Below, piece by piece: positions 45,201 through 60,200 of a stretch of DNA of 64,000 bases. The stretch lies in NCBI GenBank assembly GCA_003524095.1, contig DOEE01000003.1, positions 248,001 to 312,000 on the forward strand. Reading direction: 5' to 3'. The stretch comes from Clostridiales bacterium. Its GTDB lineage: Bacteria > Bacillota > Clostridia > Christensenellales > UBA1242. Each line of letters starts with the position of its first letter. Position 1 is the first letter of the stretch. Position numbers and translations under genes: made by a program. Below the pieces are notes generated by a model. That model was not told the DNA's origin. It did no database searches and was given only the letters and a program-made list of their open reading frames with translations.

Positions 45201-48200
45201 TTTTGTTGAGTGATATAACTCTAAATAACTGGACTCCAATTAATACTGCTATTGCTTCCCTAGACGGAAATGGATATGTTATTTCAATCAACAAAGATAG
45301 TTTTTATGACACTACAATCCAAGCGCCAGCCGAAGGCGAGACTAGTAGTGAAAAATTATCTCTTGGAATATTCTCCGAAATTTCCGAGAATACAATAATC
45401 AAAAATCTAACAATTGAAATGTTGCCAAGTAATGGTGTAATTTCAGATGTCATTACATCTTCAAGTTCGGATATAGACATTCCAGTTCAGTATTATTCCG
45501 AAGTTAAATTTGGTGTACTTGCTGGGGAAAACAAGGGTATTGTTACAAATGTAAACATTACAAACAATGCCAATGCTTTGAGAAATGAGCGTAATTCACT
45601 CCTAATTAGTAGGGGACTTGCCGAAGATGGCGTAGTATCCAACTTGCCAACAACAAATACCGTTGAGTATGAAGGTGCTGACAAAGTAGTTAAGACTATT
45701 AATCGTAGACTTACAACTATTAATCTAAATTATGGCAACTTGACATCAGTTTCTACAACAAATAGAATTGGTGGACTTGTAGGTGTAAACTCAGGTTATG
45801 TTTCAAACTCAAGTGTTGAAAATATCAACATCAAAGGTCTTGATTGTGTGGCTGGATTTATTGCCGAAAACACCGGAATTATTAGTAGTTCATATTATAT
45901 GGGCGGAAATATTAATGCACAAGTATCGGCAGTTTCTACCGAAAACTTGGGTGCGTCAGCATTCGTATTTACAAATAGCGGACGTATTAAGTATAGTTAT
46001 AGTGCTGGTGCTAGAATAGTTGAAACAGAAAGTGGTTTGAGTAAGTTGATTTCGCTTTCGGGAGTTGAAGATTTAACAAAATATATCGGACACGAATATG
46101 ACAACCCTGCTAGTAACAATAATAAGCATCAACCAATAAGAATGCGTAGCACGGGTGTTACATCTGAGAGTGGCAATACTGCCGGATTTGTTTATTCAAA
46201 TACAGGTAGTATTGATGATTGTTATTCAAATATTTTGGTTTATGGCAGATATTCTGCTGGCTTTGTATTCCAAAATAGCGGAAGTATAAATAATGTTTAT
46301 ACTCTAAGTAGTGTACTAAGTTCTGATGCTAATAATAATCCATTTATTAGTTTGATAGATAACAACTCATCTGCTAACAATTCGGGTACAATTACAAACT
46401 CTTATTATGTCAAAGCAATAGAATCCGACTTTGGAAACACCGGAGGCTCTGCTCCAGTTGATTCATATATCAATGAGTCCAAACAAGTTGCAAATGCTAT
46501 ATCTATTACAAAACTAAATCAATATAATACATTTGAATCGTTTGCGTTTAATTCAAATTACGATTCACTTGCAAATATTAATTACAGAAGCTATGGCAAA
46601 GATTATTCAATTAGTGCCATTGATGAAATTGCAAGAAGTGTTTGGTTCTATCCAACCATTACAATAACTCAAGATAATACTTTCCGTAGTTACTTTAGAA
46701 AATCCGATTATACACACGGTGCACCACAACTAGTTAGTGCAAACCTAAAAACATTCAGTTTAAAATATTATGTTTCGGATAATTCTACTAAGATTATAAA
46801 TAATGTCTATACTCAACTTATAGATAAATATCCAACAATAAATGTCAACTTTAGCAAGAATAGTATCAAAGTTTCAACTATGGAAGTAACTAGTGATGCA
46901 TTGCTTGCCAGAGTAAAAGCAAATTCACAAAATCCTAATGATGTAACAATAAATACGATAGTAAATACACTCAATAGTTACACTGGTAGTTCACTTTATG
47001 GAAGTCTAACGGCAAATTCGCTTGACAACGAAACGTTGCAGTATATCAAAACTTCAATTTATGTTGAAAACGAATTCTATAAGACCCTTAATGAAGTAGA
47101 TAAACTTAATAAATTCAAAAACGATGTAATTAATTATGTAATTACAAGCAATGCATTTAAGACAATTTGTTATATTGATGTTGATGTTTATAACTTGGCT
47201 GACACAACCATTCCTGCTACAGCAGTCACTTATGATTATTATGCAATACTTGAAAATACTTATGGCGATAGTATTGAATATGGAAATAGTATTCTAAATC
47301 CTTATATAATCAAATCTGCAAGAGATTACAACGTATATATTATGCAGACTGACGACAATGGGGTTAGTTCAACCGAGAAAAACTTTAAGTCAAACAAACA
47401 TCTAAGACTTGTTAGAGATATTACATTTAGTAGTCAAGAACTAACAGTCAAAACATTCAACGTTGATTACTCTGGTGTATTTGACGGAAATGGTATGACC
47501 ATAAGCGATATTCGTATCAATGCGGACACAACAAAATCTTCAAATGCTATTAACAAACAACTAACTTCCAACTACGAAGAAGAAGATACTTATGATGATG
47601 ATAACAATGAGTTGACTCCAAATAGAAAAGCAACATCTGTAGGAATGTTTGCAAAATTATCTCGTGGAGCAGTTGTTAAGAACTTGGATATTACAATTGC
47701 CGAACTATATGGCACTGGTGTCAACTTTGTAGGAACAATTGCTGGTCAAGTAATTGATAGCAAAATATATAATATCAGTGTATCTGGAAGTGCAGTTGTA
47801 TTTGGACACAATATTGTAGGTGGTATTGCTGGACGTGTTGAAGGAAATAGTTCGGTGGTTAATGCAAAGTCTAATGTTGCAGTAACTTCAACTTATTACA
47901 AGATATATAACACTTTTGACAAAAACAATATAGAAATTAGCAAAGACTCCACATATAATGTGTATGTTCCAAAGATTTTTGACGAAAAGAAAGATTTGAA
48001 AACCACATCTAAATTCTATAATGTTTCGTATGCAGGCGGAATAATTGGAATAGTTGATTTGGCAAAAGATACTTTGAATTCGTCTATTGATACAAGTTAT
48101 ATAGGAAAGATTAGATTTAATTCGTATAGCGCAGAATCATTTATTCGTGGTGAAATTGTTGGTGGTTTGTATGGATATGTTGGCGAAAATTCGGTAGTAT

Positions 48201-51200
48201 CAGCAAGCAAACTTTATGCAACTGACTCAGGAAGACTAGATGCTTCGAGAATTGCGGGTGGCTTGGTTGGTGAAAACCATGGTATTATTGAGAGAAGTTT
48301 TGTAAGTTATACAGCAAACGAACAAAACACAATTGACCAAAAGATAAATGAATTATCCAAAGTTTTAAATTACACTCAAACATTTGGCGACACATTATTT
48401 GCAAATGATAAATCAATATTTGTAGGAAATGCACACTTTATTGGTGGTGTAGTTGGACTTAATGTTTGCGGAAGAATTAATAACACTTATAACAAAATAA
48501 ATGTTTCTCAAATTAATTCACTTTATGCCGGCGGTATTATTGGTGCAACAATTGGTGGCGAACTATTTGGTGTTTATACTACTGCAGACGTATACGCATT
48601 CAAAGGAATTGGCGGTGTGGTTGGACTTAATGCGGGATATGTGGGCGAAGATGCAACTTCAAATAATTTGTATATTTCAAATTACGATGCATTCAAGAAT
48701 GTCTCTTTGGCAACACTCAATATGAAAGGCGTTGTCGCAATTAATATGTGGAAATTAGAACACTTGAATGTTAGACGTTCCTACATTAATCCAGTTGCTC
48801 AAGAAAATGCAAGTGTCGGTACACTTATTGGCGAAGTTTATACAAGCGAGAGTTCAAGTGTAGGCGATCTTGTCAAAATTGATGAAATATATAGTAGATT
48901 GGTTAATGAAAATATTTATACACTTTCGACTTATTCATTTAGTTCAATAACCAAATATAACGAAGCATCAAACAAAAACAATATCAAACTAGAGTTGCTT
49001 GGTGAAATTGGAAATGCAAAAGATGTTGACTATATACAAGATGTCAATTCTTCAGGAACACTTATTGACGATGGAAAAACTCTCAAAGTTGTTCATGTCG
49101 ATGATGATAGCAATAAATATGTTGTTAGAGATATTGCAATTGTTGACCGAATTATTCATAGCGGAAACATTATGCAATTAATGTATGACAAAACTAATGG
49201 ATATAGTCTAGTGACAACTTCTCATTATTCTAGACTCAGAAAGTATTCATCACTAAGAACACTCAAAGAAATCGTGGATAGAGCATTTGATGCTAGTCAA
49301 TCTACTTTGATGTTATCCAAACTCACATTAAGCGAAGGAATTTCTATTTCCGAATCTGAAAATAGAAATTTCCCAAAAGTTTTGATTGTCGATTCAGAAG
49401 ATAAAGTAGTCAACTCAATTCAAGCACTTCAAACAAGTATCCAAAAGATTTATCCGGTTGATGTTTGGAATGCAACAGTTTGGAGCGGAGTGGGTTATAA
49501 CGAAATCTCGATGGAAAAGACCGATGAAAATATTTTCCCAGTTCACGAAAATAGAACAAGTGATTTGACCATTGATGTAAGGTGTTACGAAGACTTGTTG
49601 CAGGCAAACAAAAATCCAAACGGAAAATTTGTACTAAGAAAAGATATTTCAGTTCCAGCAAATGCATCTCCAATTTGTAGTTTGGGAAGTCCGTTCACTG
49701 GTTCACTTTATAGTTATGGTACAGAACATTTCAAAATAACTATTGACAAATTGGAGTCGATGGGAACCGTAGGATTGTTCTCCGCTGTCAAAGGTGCTAC
49801 ATTTAGTAATTTTGATATTGAAGTTTCAAACGAGATTAAAGTTACAAATAGTGGAAACAATAGTTCCGCTGCAGGTGTGCTATTTGGCTACGGATACTCT
49901 CGTGGATATAATCCTAATGTTATTTCTAATGTTACAATTACATTCACAACACACGGAAAAATAAAAACCAGCAATAGTAGTAATGATATAAATGATTTCT
50001 CTGCTGCTTATGTTGGTGCTGTAGGCGGTTTTGCCGATAGCTTGTACATTGACAACTTAATAGTAAACAACCCAGATATAAGTATTTCAGGTTCAACTAA
50101 CAATGTTACAAATCCTAATATGTATGTTGGTGGATTATTTGGTTATGCTTCTATTCTTGAATCTTATACTTCAAAGAATATTGTACTAAACAACCCAATT
50201 ATCAATTTAGATGTTACTTTCGAACAAGGTTCTTATGATACTTTGGCAGTAGGGAGTGCTTTTGGAAAATTGGTTAATACGGACTCGAGTGTGCTTAATT
50301 CTCAAGTTACACTAGGTTTAAATTCCGTTAAGATTACAAACCCAAAACTTGACATTAGGTTTAGTGCAAAAGATAGAACACCAGATGTAAATAATTCTAA
50401 CTCAAAAGAATTTGCCAACTTTAATAGCATTGGAATTGGCGGGGTATTTGGTTTGCTTGAAGGAATTAAACGAAGCGAAAGTAATATATTTACAATTAAT
50501 GATATCAAAGTTGAAAGTACAACACCTGATGAGCCAAATTCAACAAAATTCGTAGTTACAAACAATGGTGTTTATTCATCTTCTAAGTATGCTAACAAAG
50601 GAAATCTAAATGTCGGCGGACTAATTGGTCAACTTGGTGGAAACAATAATGGATTTGTTAATGTAAATAATGTTGAAAATGCTTTGACAGTTATTACTTA
50701 CAATCACTCAAATACAAGCGATTATTTGAGTAACCAAGATGTCAATAGTTTTGTAAATATCGGTGCAATAATCGGTGGTGTAGTATCTTCTAGCGGAAAG
50801 ATGCAAGAATTGCTATCCAATACTAGACTTGAATACACTATGCAAGAACTAGATAATGTTGTTGTAAATATTGGCGGAATTATTGGTAAACTTTCTAGCG
50901 GAACTGCTTCTAATTTAATAGCGACTAACAATCTCGAAACAGTCAAAGTTGACGGAAAATCCACTCAAGTGACAACTGGCGAAGATACAATACTTAACAT
51001 CGGTGGTGTAATCGGTCTTATGACTGGTGGAACACTTACACGTTCCGGCTTTAATGCAAATGCAACAATGTATTTGAGTCAAAATTCTAGTTCTAATATT
51101 AGCATGGGTGGACTAGTTGGCAGAGTTCAGATGACAAAATCCAACGAAATTTCTAATTCGTTTGCATCTGGTAAACTTAATCTCTATACATCAAAAAATA

Positions 51201-54200
51201 CTCAAAACAATATTATAATTGGTGGATTTATTGGACTAATTAATTCTTATGGAAATATCCAAAATTCATTCAGTTCAAATTCTATTACTTGTTATGATTA
51301 TGATTCAACTGATTATTCAATCAAAAATTCAAGTACATACAATGCGTTGGGTGCGTTTGTTGGAAAATATACTATGATAGACAATCAAGTATCCGAACTC
51401 AAAATTGTATCTTCATATACAATTTCCAATATAATTGCAAATGTAACCGAAGAAGCAAATTCGTATGTGGGCGGAATAATTGGTAGAGCGGAATCGACTT
51501 CGGGATATGATATTTCTACATCAATTAGATTGCCAAAAGCATATTATTTGGCTGAATTTATGCTTGATACAAACTCAATTGGCATGGCAATGAGTGTAGA
51601 CGAACTCTTGTATGGCGATAAGAAAAATCCTAAAGATAATAGTTCGTTATTTGACGAGGGATATTGGACTGTTTCCGAAAATAAATATCCAGTACTAAAT
51701 TGGATGAGTGCTGACCTAATTGACCCTAAACTTGTTCCAGAAATTATAGAAGATTTGGATAATTCTACAATCTTACAGAACAAAGCATATATCATTACAG
51801 ATAGCGAATTTGACAAAAACAATTTGCAACTAAACAATAATGATGTTTACTTCAAAAACAAGATTAATTCTAATCATAAGATTTTTGAAAGTATTGACAA
51901 TTATTCAAGAGTATATGGAATGAATTTTGGCACACTTGAAATAAATAGTGCAGTAATCAATACTAATTTAGGAAAAGTATCAACAACAACTATAAGTAGT
52001 CTAAAATCCGATAGTGGATATATTGCAAACAATGCAGGCATAGATATTCATCCAGTTGTAACGATGAGTAGTGGAAAACTATATAATAAATTTAGCGGAC
52101 TTACAATTTATCCAAAAATTAAAATTAATGCTAGTATTTCTAACATAATTACAAATAATACGGGTTATATTAAATATGCAGTTATTACTGCTACTAATCA
52201 AAACGACTTTGATACTTTGAATATCAAAAATTCTTATGTGACTTTGAGTTCAAATAATTACAAGTACTATGGAAGTGACGGGGACTATAATTCACAAATT
52301 TTAACTAGTAATCAGTCAAAAGAATTGGGCAACTTCACAGACGGATATGATTTTTATAACACTTGGCTTATTCTTTCGGAAGAAGGAGAAGGTGACGGAA
52401 GACACGAAGGTCGAGTATTCTTGCGTTGGGAACTCAAAGAATCTGTTGGAAAACAATGGTACTTTGAAGACATCGATTTGAATAGTACTACGCAAACTGA
52501 ATACAAAGACTATGTTTGGTCGAATTTTGTTAATGCAAACAAAGATAATATTCAAAGCGATGATTTCAATGTGACCGTTAATACAATCACAATAGGTAGT
52601 GCCAAAGGCCTAGCAAAACTATCTCAACTTATTAACAATGATGGTAGAAAAGATGAAAACAATGCTGTTGTCAATAATTATACTGACAAGAAAATTGTTC
52701 TTTCAAATGATATAGACTTGACAGGTAGATTATTTACACCAATTGGTGGAGCAATGCTACTTGAAAATTATGGAAACAACTACTTTGGTGGTTCGTTTAA
52801 CGGAAATAATCATAATATCAAAGGCTTGTTTGTGATTACTGAAAAAGATGCGGGGTTATTCGGTACTTCCAAAGCAACAAGTTACTCAAATGTTAATATC
52901 AAAAATTCAACACTTATTTCTAATAATGGAAATATCGGTACACTTGTATCTACACAAATTAGCAATGCTGAAATTAGCAACATCAATATTGATGTCAAAG
53001 CAAATAGCGAAGACCAACAAACCAGCCTTAAGATTTTGTTTGGTGCAACTGCTATAGACCGAAATGCAGGCGGTATAGTAGGACAAGTAAAATCTGCAAT
53101 TCTAATGATTAATAATGTTACTATAGATAATAATATTAATTCTAATATATATAATGGTAATTCGGTAGGTGGACTAATTGGTAATGCTAGCAACTCAAAG
53201 GGCATTAATATTGACCTTTCCAAAAATTATCTAAACTTAAAAGGTTCGTACTATGTAGGTGGACTAATTGGTAGTGTTTATTCTAGTAGTGTTACTTTGA
53301 CACGTTCCTTTAATGAAGGTAGTGTTCAAAATACTAGTGCAGACTCCGATTTGTATTCGGCAGGCGGATTAATCGGTCTTAGTGATAGTCAAAGTTACTT
53401 GAGTATTTCGGAGTGTTATGCGTCAGCATATATCAAAGGTTTGAATGTTGGCGGACTTGTTGGACTTTATCAAAATAACATAAGTCCGCTTAACATCTCA
53501 GATAGTTATTATAGTCGTGGCGATGTTGGCAAAGTGGTTGGCGGAGAGACAAACTATAGAAACGAAGATTATTCAAATACAAATATGAATAATGCCGAAC
53601 AAGTTTTGGTTAGACTAGACGAAACCAAAGGCAAATATTCGTCAATAGTTAACGTTTCGGACGAAAACACAAGGGTAAATCTAAGTCAAGTTTACTCATC
53701 AGTTAATACAGTTTCAAATAGTCTAAAACTTACAAATTCAACAAATACAAAAAATGAGTTTTACAAAGTATTTGAGTTTAACTATGGTATTGAAAATGAA
53801 CTTATTGATTACTCCAATACAAAACAAATAACTCAGATTTCACACAAAGACTTGAGCGAACCAAATAACGATATGTATGACGGTTGGATGTTTACTTGGA
53901 GTAGAATTTCTCAAAAGAACAACAACTATCCAATTCTATTGTTTACTGGTAGAACTTGGGGTGGTGAAGAACCTGAAAAGATTGATGATTATTATGCAAT
54001 CAAGAAAGTCGAAAACTTAGTATGGATTGCAGAAAATGTAAATGTCAAAGGAAAAAATTTTGCGGGCGAAAACTTCAAAGTAGTTCCAACCGCAGATAAT
54101 TCGTCTGATGGCATAAATGTTGTGTTTGATTTGCAACACAAATTATGGACTCCAATTGGATTTAGTGAGACTAATAGTTTCCAAGGAAGTTTTGATTTTG

Positions 54201-57200
54201 GAAATCTAACAATCAAAAATCTAACGACCAATGGATATTACAAAAATAATCTTTATAACGAAGCAAATTTAGTCAAAAGTTATGTTGGTTTGTTTGGCTA
54301 TACAAAAAATGCTGAGTTCAATGGAAACATAAACTTTGTAAAAGATGAAAATACTCCTTTGGAAGGTGCGCATATTCGTTCACTCGAAAGTTATGCAGGT
54401 GCATTTATTGGCTATGCAAAAAACACTATGTTTGACGAAAACTTTGCAGTTTCTAGCAACCTTAATGTTCAAGGAACCTTGGGATATATTGGTGGCATTA
54501 TTGGTTGTTATGAAATTGAAGATGAAATTGCATTAATGACAAACGATATTGAGCCTACAAAATATTATTTAGGTTCAATGACAAACAAAGGTAGTACCAA
54601 TTTGATTGTCGAAGCAAATAACGATGGCGGTGTTGCTGGAGTTATTGGTTCTATTAAGGTTAATGTAAATAATCAATCGTTGGACGATGACACAATCAAA
54701 ACACAAATTATCGCCAAAGAACTCAAGAACTATGGGCTTGTTTCTAATGCAACTGGAAATAGTGCAGGTGTTGTTGCTGAAATTCTTGGCATAAACACTC
54801 AGTTTGTTGCAGATAATTTGTTGAGTGCTAGCAATATTACAAACTCTGCAAGTAGACTAGGTGGTATCATTGGATATAGCCAAGGTTATCTTGTTATCAA
54901 AAATGCAGTTTTGAGTAATGACGTCGATGGCATCGTAAACGAAAATAAAATAATTTTGACTAACAAAAATTATAAGTCAAATATCGGTGCTATAGTAGGC
55001 GAAGGAAACAATGTAACAATACACAATATCGAACTCGACCCACATGGTATATTAATAGTAAGCAATAACTTAATAAACTATGTTCAAAACGAGTATGCTA
55101 GCGGTGCGGTTGGTGGACTAGTTGGTCTTGTAAATACACTAACTTTCCAAAAAGAAACCGATGCCGAAAATACTCCAATTCAGATTAGCAATATTGAGTT
55201 CCAATTCGAAAATAGCATTAACTTTGTTGGTGGTGTAGTTGGTAAAGTTCAAAAAGTTCTTAACTTCGATTACGGAGATAGAGAATTTCCAAATATGCTC
55301 AAAGTATCTAATATCAAAGGTATAAGTGGTATTGGTTATTTGGGTGGTATTGCCGGATATGTTTACGAACTCAACAATTATGTCGAAGAAGACGTAAAAG
55401 ATGCTATGGGGGTTTCACAAAATCGTCCAAATGGTTCATATTTTATTGAAGTAAACAATATTGAAATCAATGAAACTACTAATACTGGTGTAGATAGTGA
55501 ATATGCAAGATTCCTAAAGGAAAATGAAACAATAATTGATGAATACTTTGGACATATTGGCGGTGTTTATGGATATATCGCTAAGAACAATTCAGAAAAT
55601 CAACTTGTTTTGGAAAGTTACAAACTAAGTGAAATCAAAATTAATTCCAAAACAAATTATGCAGGCGGACTAATAAGTATTACTTCTAATGCAAAAATTA
55701 AAAATATTACTTTGGATAGTCTAAATATTTGTGGAGACTTTTCAAGCGGTAACATTAAATCTCAGTTCATTGGCGGACTTGCAGGTCAAGTAGGACATTC
55801 AATGGAAGCAAGTGGTGTTAATGTTAAAAATATTATCATTTCAGAAAATCCAAACTATTCATTAGTTACAGGTAGTGATTATGTAGGCGGACTATTCGGT
55901 TCGGCTTATGGAACTAGTATAACTAATGTCAAAGCATTACATTTGAATGTTGGTTCTTATGAGTCAAAAGATTTACATTCTAATTCATACATCGGCGGTC
56001 TTGTTGGATTTGCAAATGGTGTTCAAATTGAAGAAGCCATGATAGGAACAACTTCAGCACGAGATATAATTAATGGCAAAAAGGCAAATATTACAGGTGC
56101 TTTGTATGTCGGCGGAATTATAGGTGGCGGTTCTAATAGTTCAGTTAAAAACTGTTTGGTTGGAATAGACGAGTTTGTCACTTATGAAGAAGTGAAAAAT
56201 GATAATCTCAAAACTCTTAGGGGAAAAGGTAATGGCGGTGTAGTAGGTGCATTGGTAGTTGCCGAAGGCGGAAGTCTAAACACTATAGAGAATGTCGACG
56301 TTGTAATTGGCTTGGTTGAATCAGAAGCTAATTTCGGTGGTGTTGCTGGATACATGCAAGGCACAATTTGCGAAGCGTCAACTCTAATTGCAACATCAAA
56401 AACCATTGGTGGCGAAGAAAAACTAAGCAAAGGAAACATCGTAGGTATAGTTTATTCTTTGAATGGCGACGGACTAAGTTCTAACTGGTTTAGCGAAAAC
56501 TATAAGTTGTACGAGAGTTTAAGTGGTGCAACAGTTACTTTGGCTTATGCCAAGAACTTAGAGAATGTTCCATCATCATATAACGAACCTACAGTCGTTT
56601 ATTCAACAAAAGACGAAAGCGAAGTAGTTAAGATTACTAGTGGTGGATGGGAAGATTACAACAAAGCAAAACAAATATTTGTTGAAGCCGGGCTTTGGAG
56701 TGTAAATGTAATAGATGGCAAAGCTGACTTATTCCAAATTGCATTTAGTTTTGATATGTATCAAAGAAGCATTAAGTCAATGAGAGAAAGAACTGCCAAT
56801 CCAGATAGTGTAGAAACTTATATCATGGCAGAAGACGATAGAGCAATTAACAAAAACAAAGATTGCTGGGTTACTGAACTGGTAGCTACACAAGATATAT
56901 CAGGTGCAGATAAATTTTCTGACCAAGCAAGAGACAAAGAATACTTGTATATGTACACAGCAGTTAACAAACGTTATGACCCATCGCTTACTCCAATTAA
57001 TGTAGACATTCGAATTGATGGCGATATATACAATGTTCAAACAAATAATAATGGAATGTATCCATCAACTCAAAGAGCCGAAAGTGGCTACGGAATTGGA
57101 AACGACGAATATGTTTCAGTTTACAAAAAATATCTAGCGCCACTTGGAACAAAATACTTCCCAATCAATGACTTGAAAATCCAAGGCAAGGAAGGTGGTG

Positions 57201-60200
57201 CAAAGACACTATATCTTGGCACTGATGTGTTTATCGCTGGTTCTTCGGCTGAAAACAATTACAATTTATATGGACTTATTGGTTATGTTGAAGGCAAAGT
57301 AGATATTTATGCCATCAAGATTATGACTTTAAGACAAAATGCCGGAAGTGTTGATATTGATGTTACAGACGATGAATTTTCAGATGACGACCTTAAGGGT
57401 TATATTGAAATAACTGACACAGAAGTAACTGGTTTGCTTCCTACATCGGGTCTAGATGATAACTATTCAACTATCAAACTAGATAATGTAATGCACAAAA
57501 AGAATGAGAAATTTGTCGAAGAATACAAACACGACTCATATTTTGGAACACTTATGGCAATGACAACACCAGTGTCATACTCACCAAACACTAAGGTTAA
57601 AGTAGACAAGAAAAATGCGGTTAGTCATAGTTTGGTTACTATAATCAATTACGCAAGCCTAGGTTATGTAGATGATTCTGTTCCTTTGAGAGTTGCAGGT
57701 GGTATAGTCGGACTAAGTAAACCAGCTTATACAGTAGAAAAATCTGGTAGTATTCGTGAAAATTCGATTTCAGTCGAAGATGAAGACGGTACATTCAAAA
57801 CTGTTTATATGGGCAATATTCCATATGAATTTATGTACAAAGCACTTTGGAACAAAGGTTTTATTCTCTATGATAATGCAAAAAATGCAAACGGCGAAGA
57901 ACAAGACTTTAAGAATGCTCCAACTTATGCTGGTGGAATTTTGGGCTATATTGATGGTTATACTCTTACAAATACAGACAAAAATAACGACAATACAAGC
58001 ACAGAATACAAAAAGTACAATTTCTCCGAAGGCAATACTTATACTATTAAGGTAGTTGATTCGGTTGGACACTATGGTCTAAGAAATGCAAATAGTGTTC
58101 TTGCAAAGGAAGTTGCTGGGGGAATATTTGGCTATGTAGGTCAAAATGTCAAAATTAATTCTAGTAGCACTAATCAATTAAAGCAAAAACTTATCTTGAA
58201 TACTGGAAATGTTGAAGCACAAATTCAGAATGGTGACTTTGTATCAAAACAAACATATTCATATGCTGGTGGTGTAATTGGATATTTGACAATTGGCTCA
58301 AACGGAAATACTAGCGAAGAAAATACCAAAGTTATGATGTTAAATGGCGAAGAATACCAAGAAACAACCGACAACAACTGGGCAACATATACTCTTGACA
58401 ATTTATACTCAGGACACTTTGCTACTAAAGACTATGTCGAAAAAGGTTCGTCAGTTACTGTCAAAGCGGATTATGTAGGCGGAATTGTTGGTTTTGCAAA
58501 GGCAATAGATGTAAACTCTGCTTCAAGTAATAAATATTCTGCTAGGGATAACGATTACTTAAATACATATACTCCAACTCAACCTAGCAAACATAAAACC
58601 CTAAGAACTGTGATTAAATTAATCATGACCAATTGTTTCAACGCAAGCGATGTTGCTCACGAAGAAATTGATGGAAAAATTACTACACAAGTTTCGGTAG
58701 CATCTGGTATGCTTGGTTCGTATGCGGGTTTGTATGGACTTGAATTTGATTCTTGTATAAATGTTGGAGATATTTATAGCAATAGTGCAAGTGTTGGCGG
58801 AATCATAAGCCACCTTTCAAATGTAGATAACCAAAAGATTACTACTCAAAATGGCAAAAAAGGTCTTGTAACATTCCCAACTTATTATAGACAACAACTT
58901 CTAATCGAAGGGGACTCCAATGCAGTCAAGTATAACAAAGACAATGCTAGTTCAATTGAAACTACTGGGTTTGGTTACAGAAATAGACTTGGTCAAGTTT
59001 CGTTTGTTAAAACTCTAAGTGCTTCTAAGCAAATTGGCGGTGTAGGAGCTCCTGGCGAAGATTATTCAATCACTGTTAATGGAAAACATTATGCTATGCA
59101 ATCTAGTAGATATGTTGGTGGCTTGTATGGATATGCACAAGACGTTGAAATACTAATAGATAGTTGTATGCAACAAGGTAGTTTGCAAACGGTTAAATAT
59201 GAAGACGACAAATTTACTTTTGCGGGTGGTTATGGTGCAGTTACTGAGTCCACTCAAAAAGGTGATTATGCTCCAAAACTTACAACTTCTTCCAAATCTG
59301 GATATAGGATTGATACATATGATTTAACAGATGAAAGATATGACCAAAATGCTATAAAGAAAGATGAACAGAAAGAAGACGAAGATGGTGTAATCATTAA
59401 GACAAAATCAGATATATATGCAGACTATGCAGGCGGTTTGTTTGGATATATCAAATCTGCACATTCTCTATATGGACATATTGCCGAAGATGGTTATTTT
59501 ACAAATCATGGTAATACTGCTTACAATGAAAAGTTGGAAGACTTGAAGACTGATAAAAATGACCCTTATAGACGCTTTGAAAGATATGGAAAAGTCCTTG
59601 TGACGCCATATGTCAATGGTTATTTGTATAGTGGTTCTGTTAACGTCAAAGGTGTAATTGCAACAAGTGGAATTATTGCCAAACTTGTTAGTGAATCTGA
59701 CGAAGTGGGTGAACTTAAGAATAGCTTGCTTCCAATCAAATCAACAACATTAATTCTAACAAAAATCAAAAACAGAGCATATGTTGGTGCAGGCGAATAT
59801 CAATCTGGCGAACACGGATTTGTGCCAAACAATTCGGGCGCTAGTGGAATCATTAGCGAAGTTAAACTGGTTGCTAGTTTGATGTTTGATAATTGTGGCA
59901 ATGAAGGCATCGTAGATGGTAGAAAAGTTAAGTCAGATAACAAAGATGGCATTACACAAACCGGTTCGCATGCAGGCGGGCTAATTGCACATGTTTCTAA
60001 GTATAGCAAAGATACCACAGACGATAAGTATAGAAATGTTATTTCTAACCAGAACTATCAAGACCAAGAAAAAGATGGCACAATTTATGCAAAATACTTC
60101 AATAACTTTAGATTTGTAGAAATTCTAAAATGTACTAATTCTATTAATTCTATGGTAATTTCAGGTTGTGAAGACCCAACTAAAAATGTATCCGTTGGCG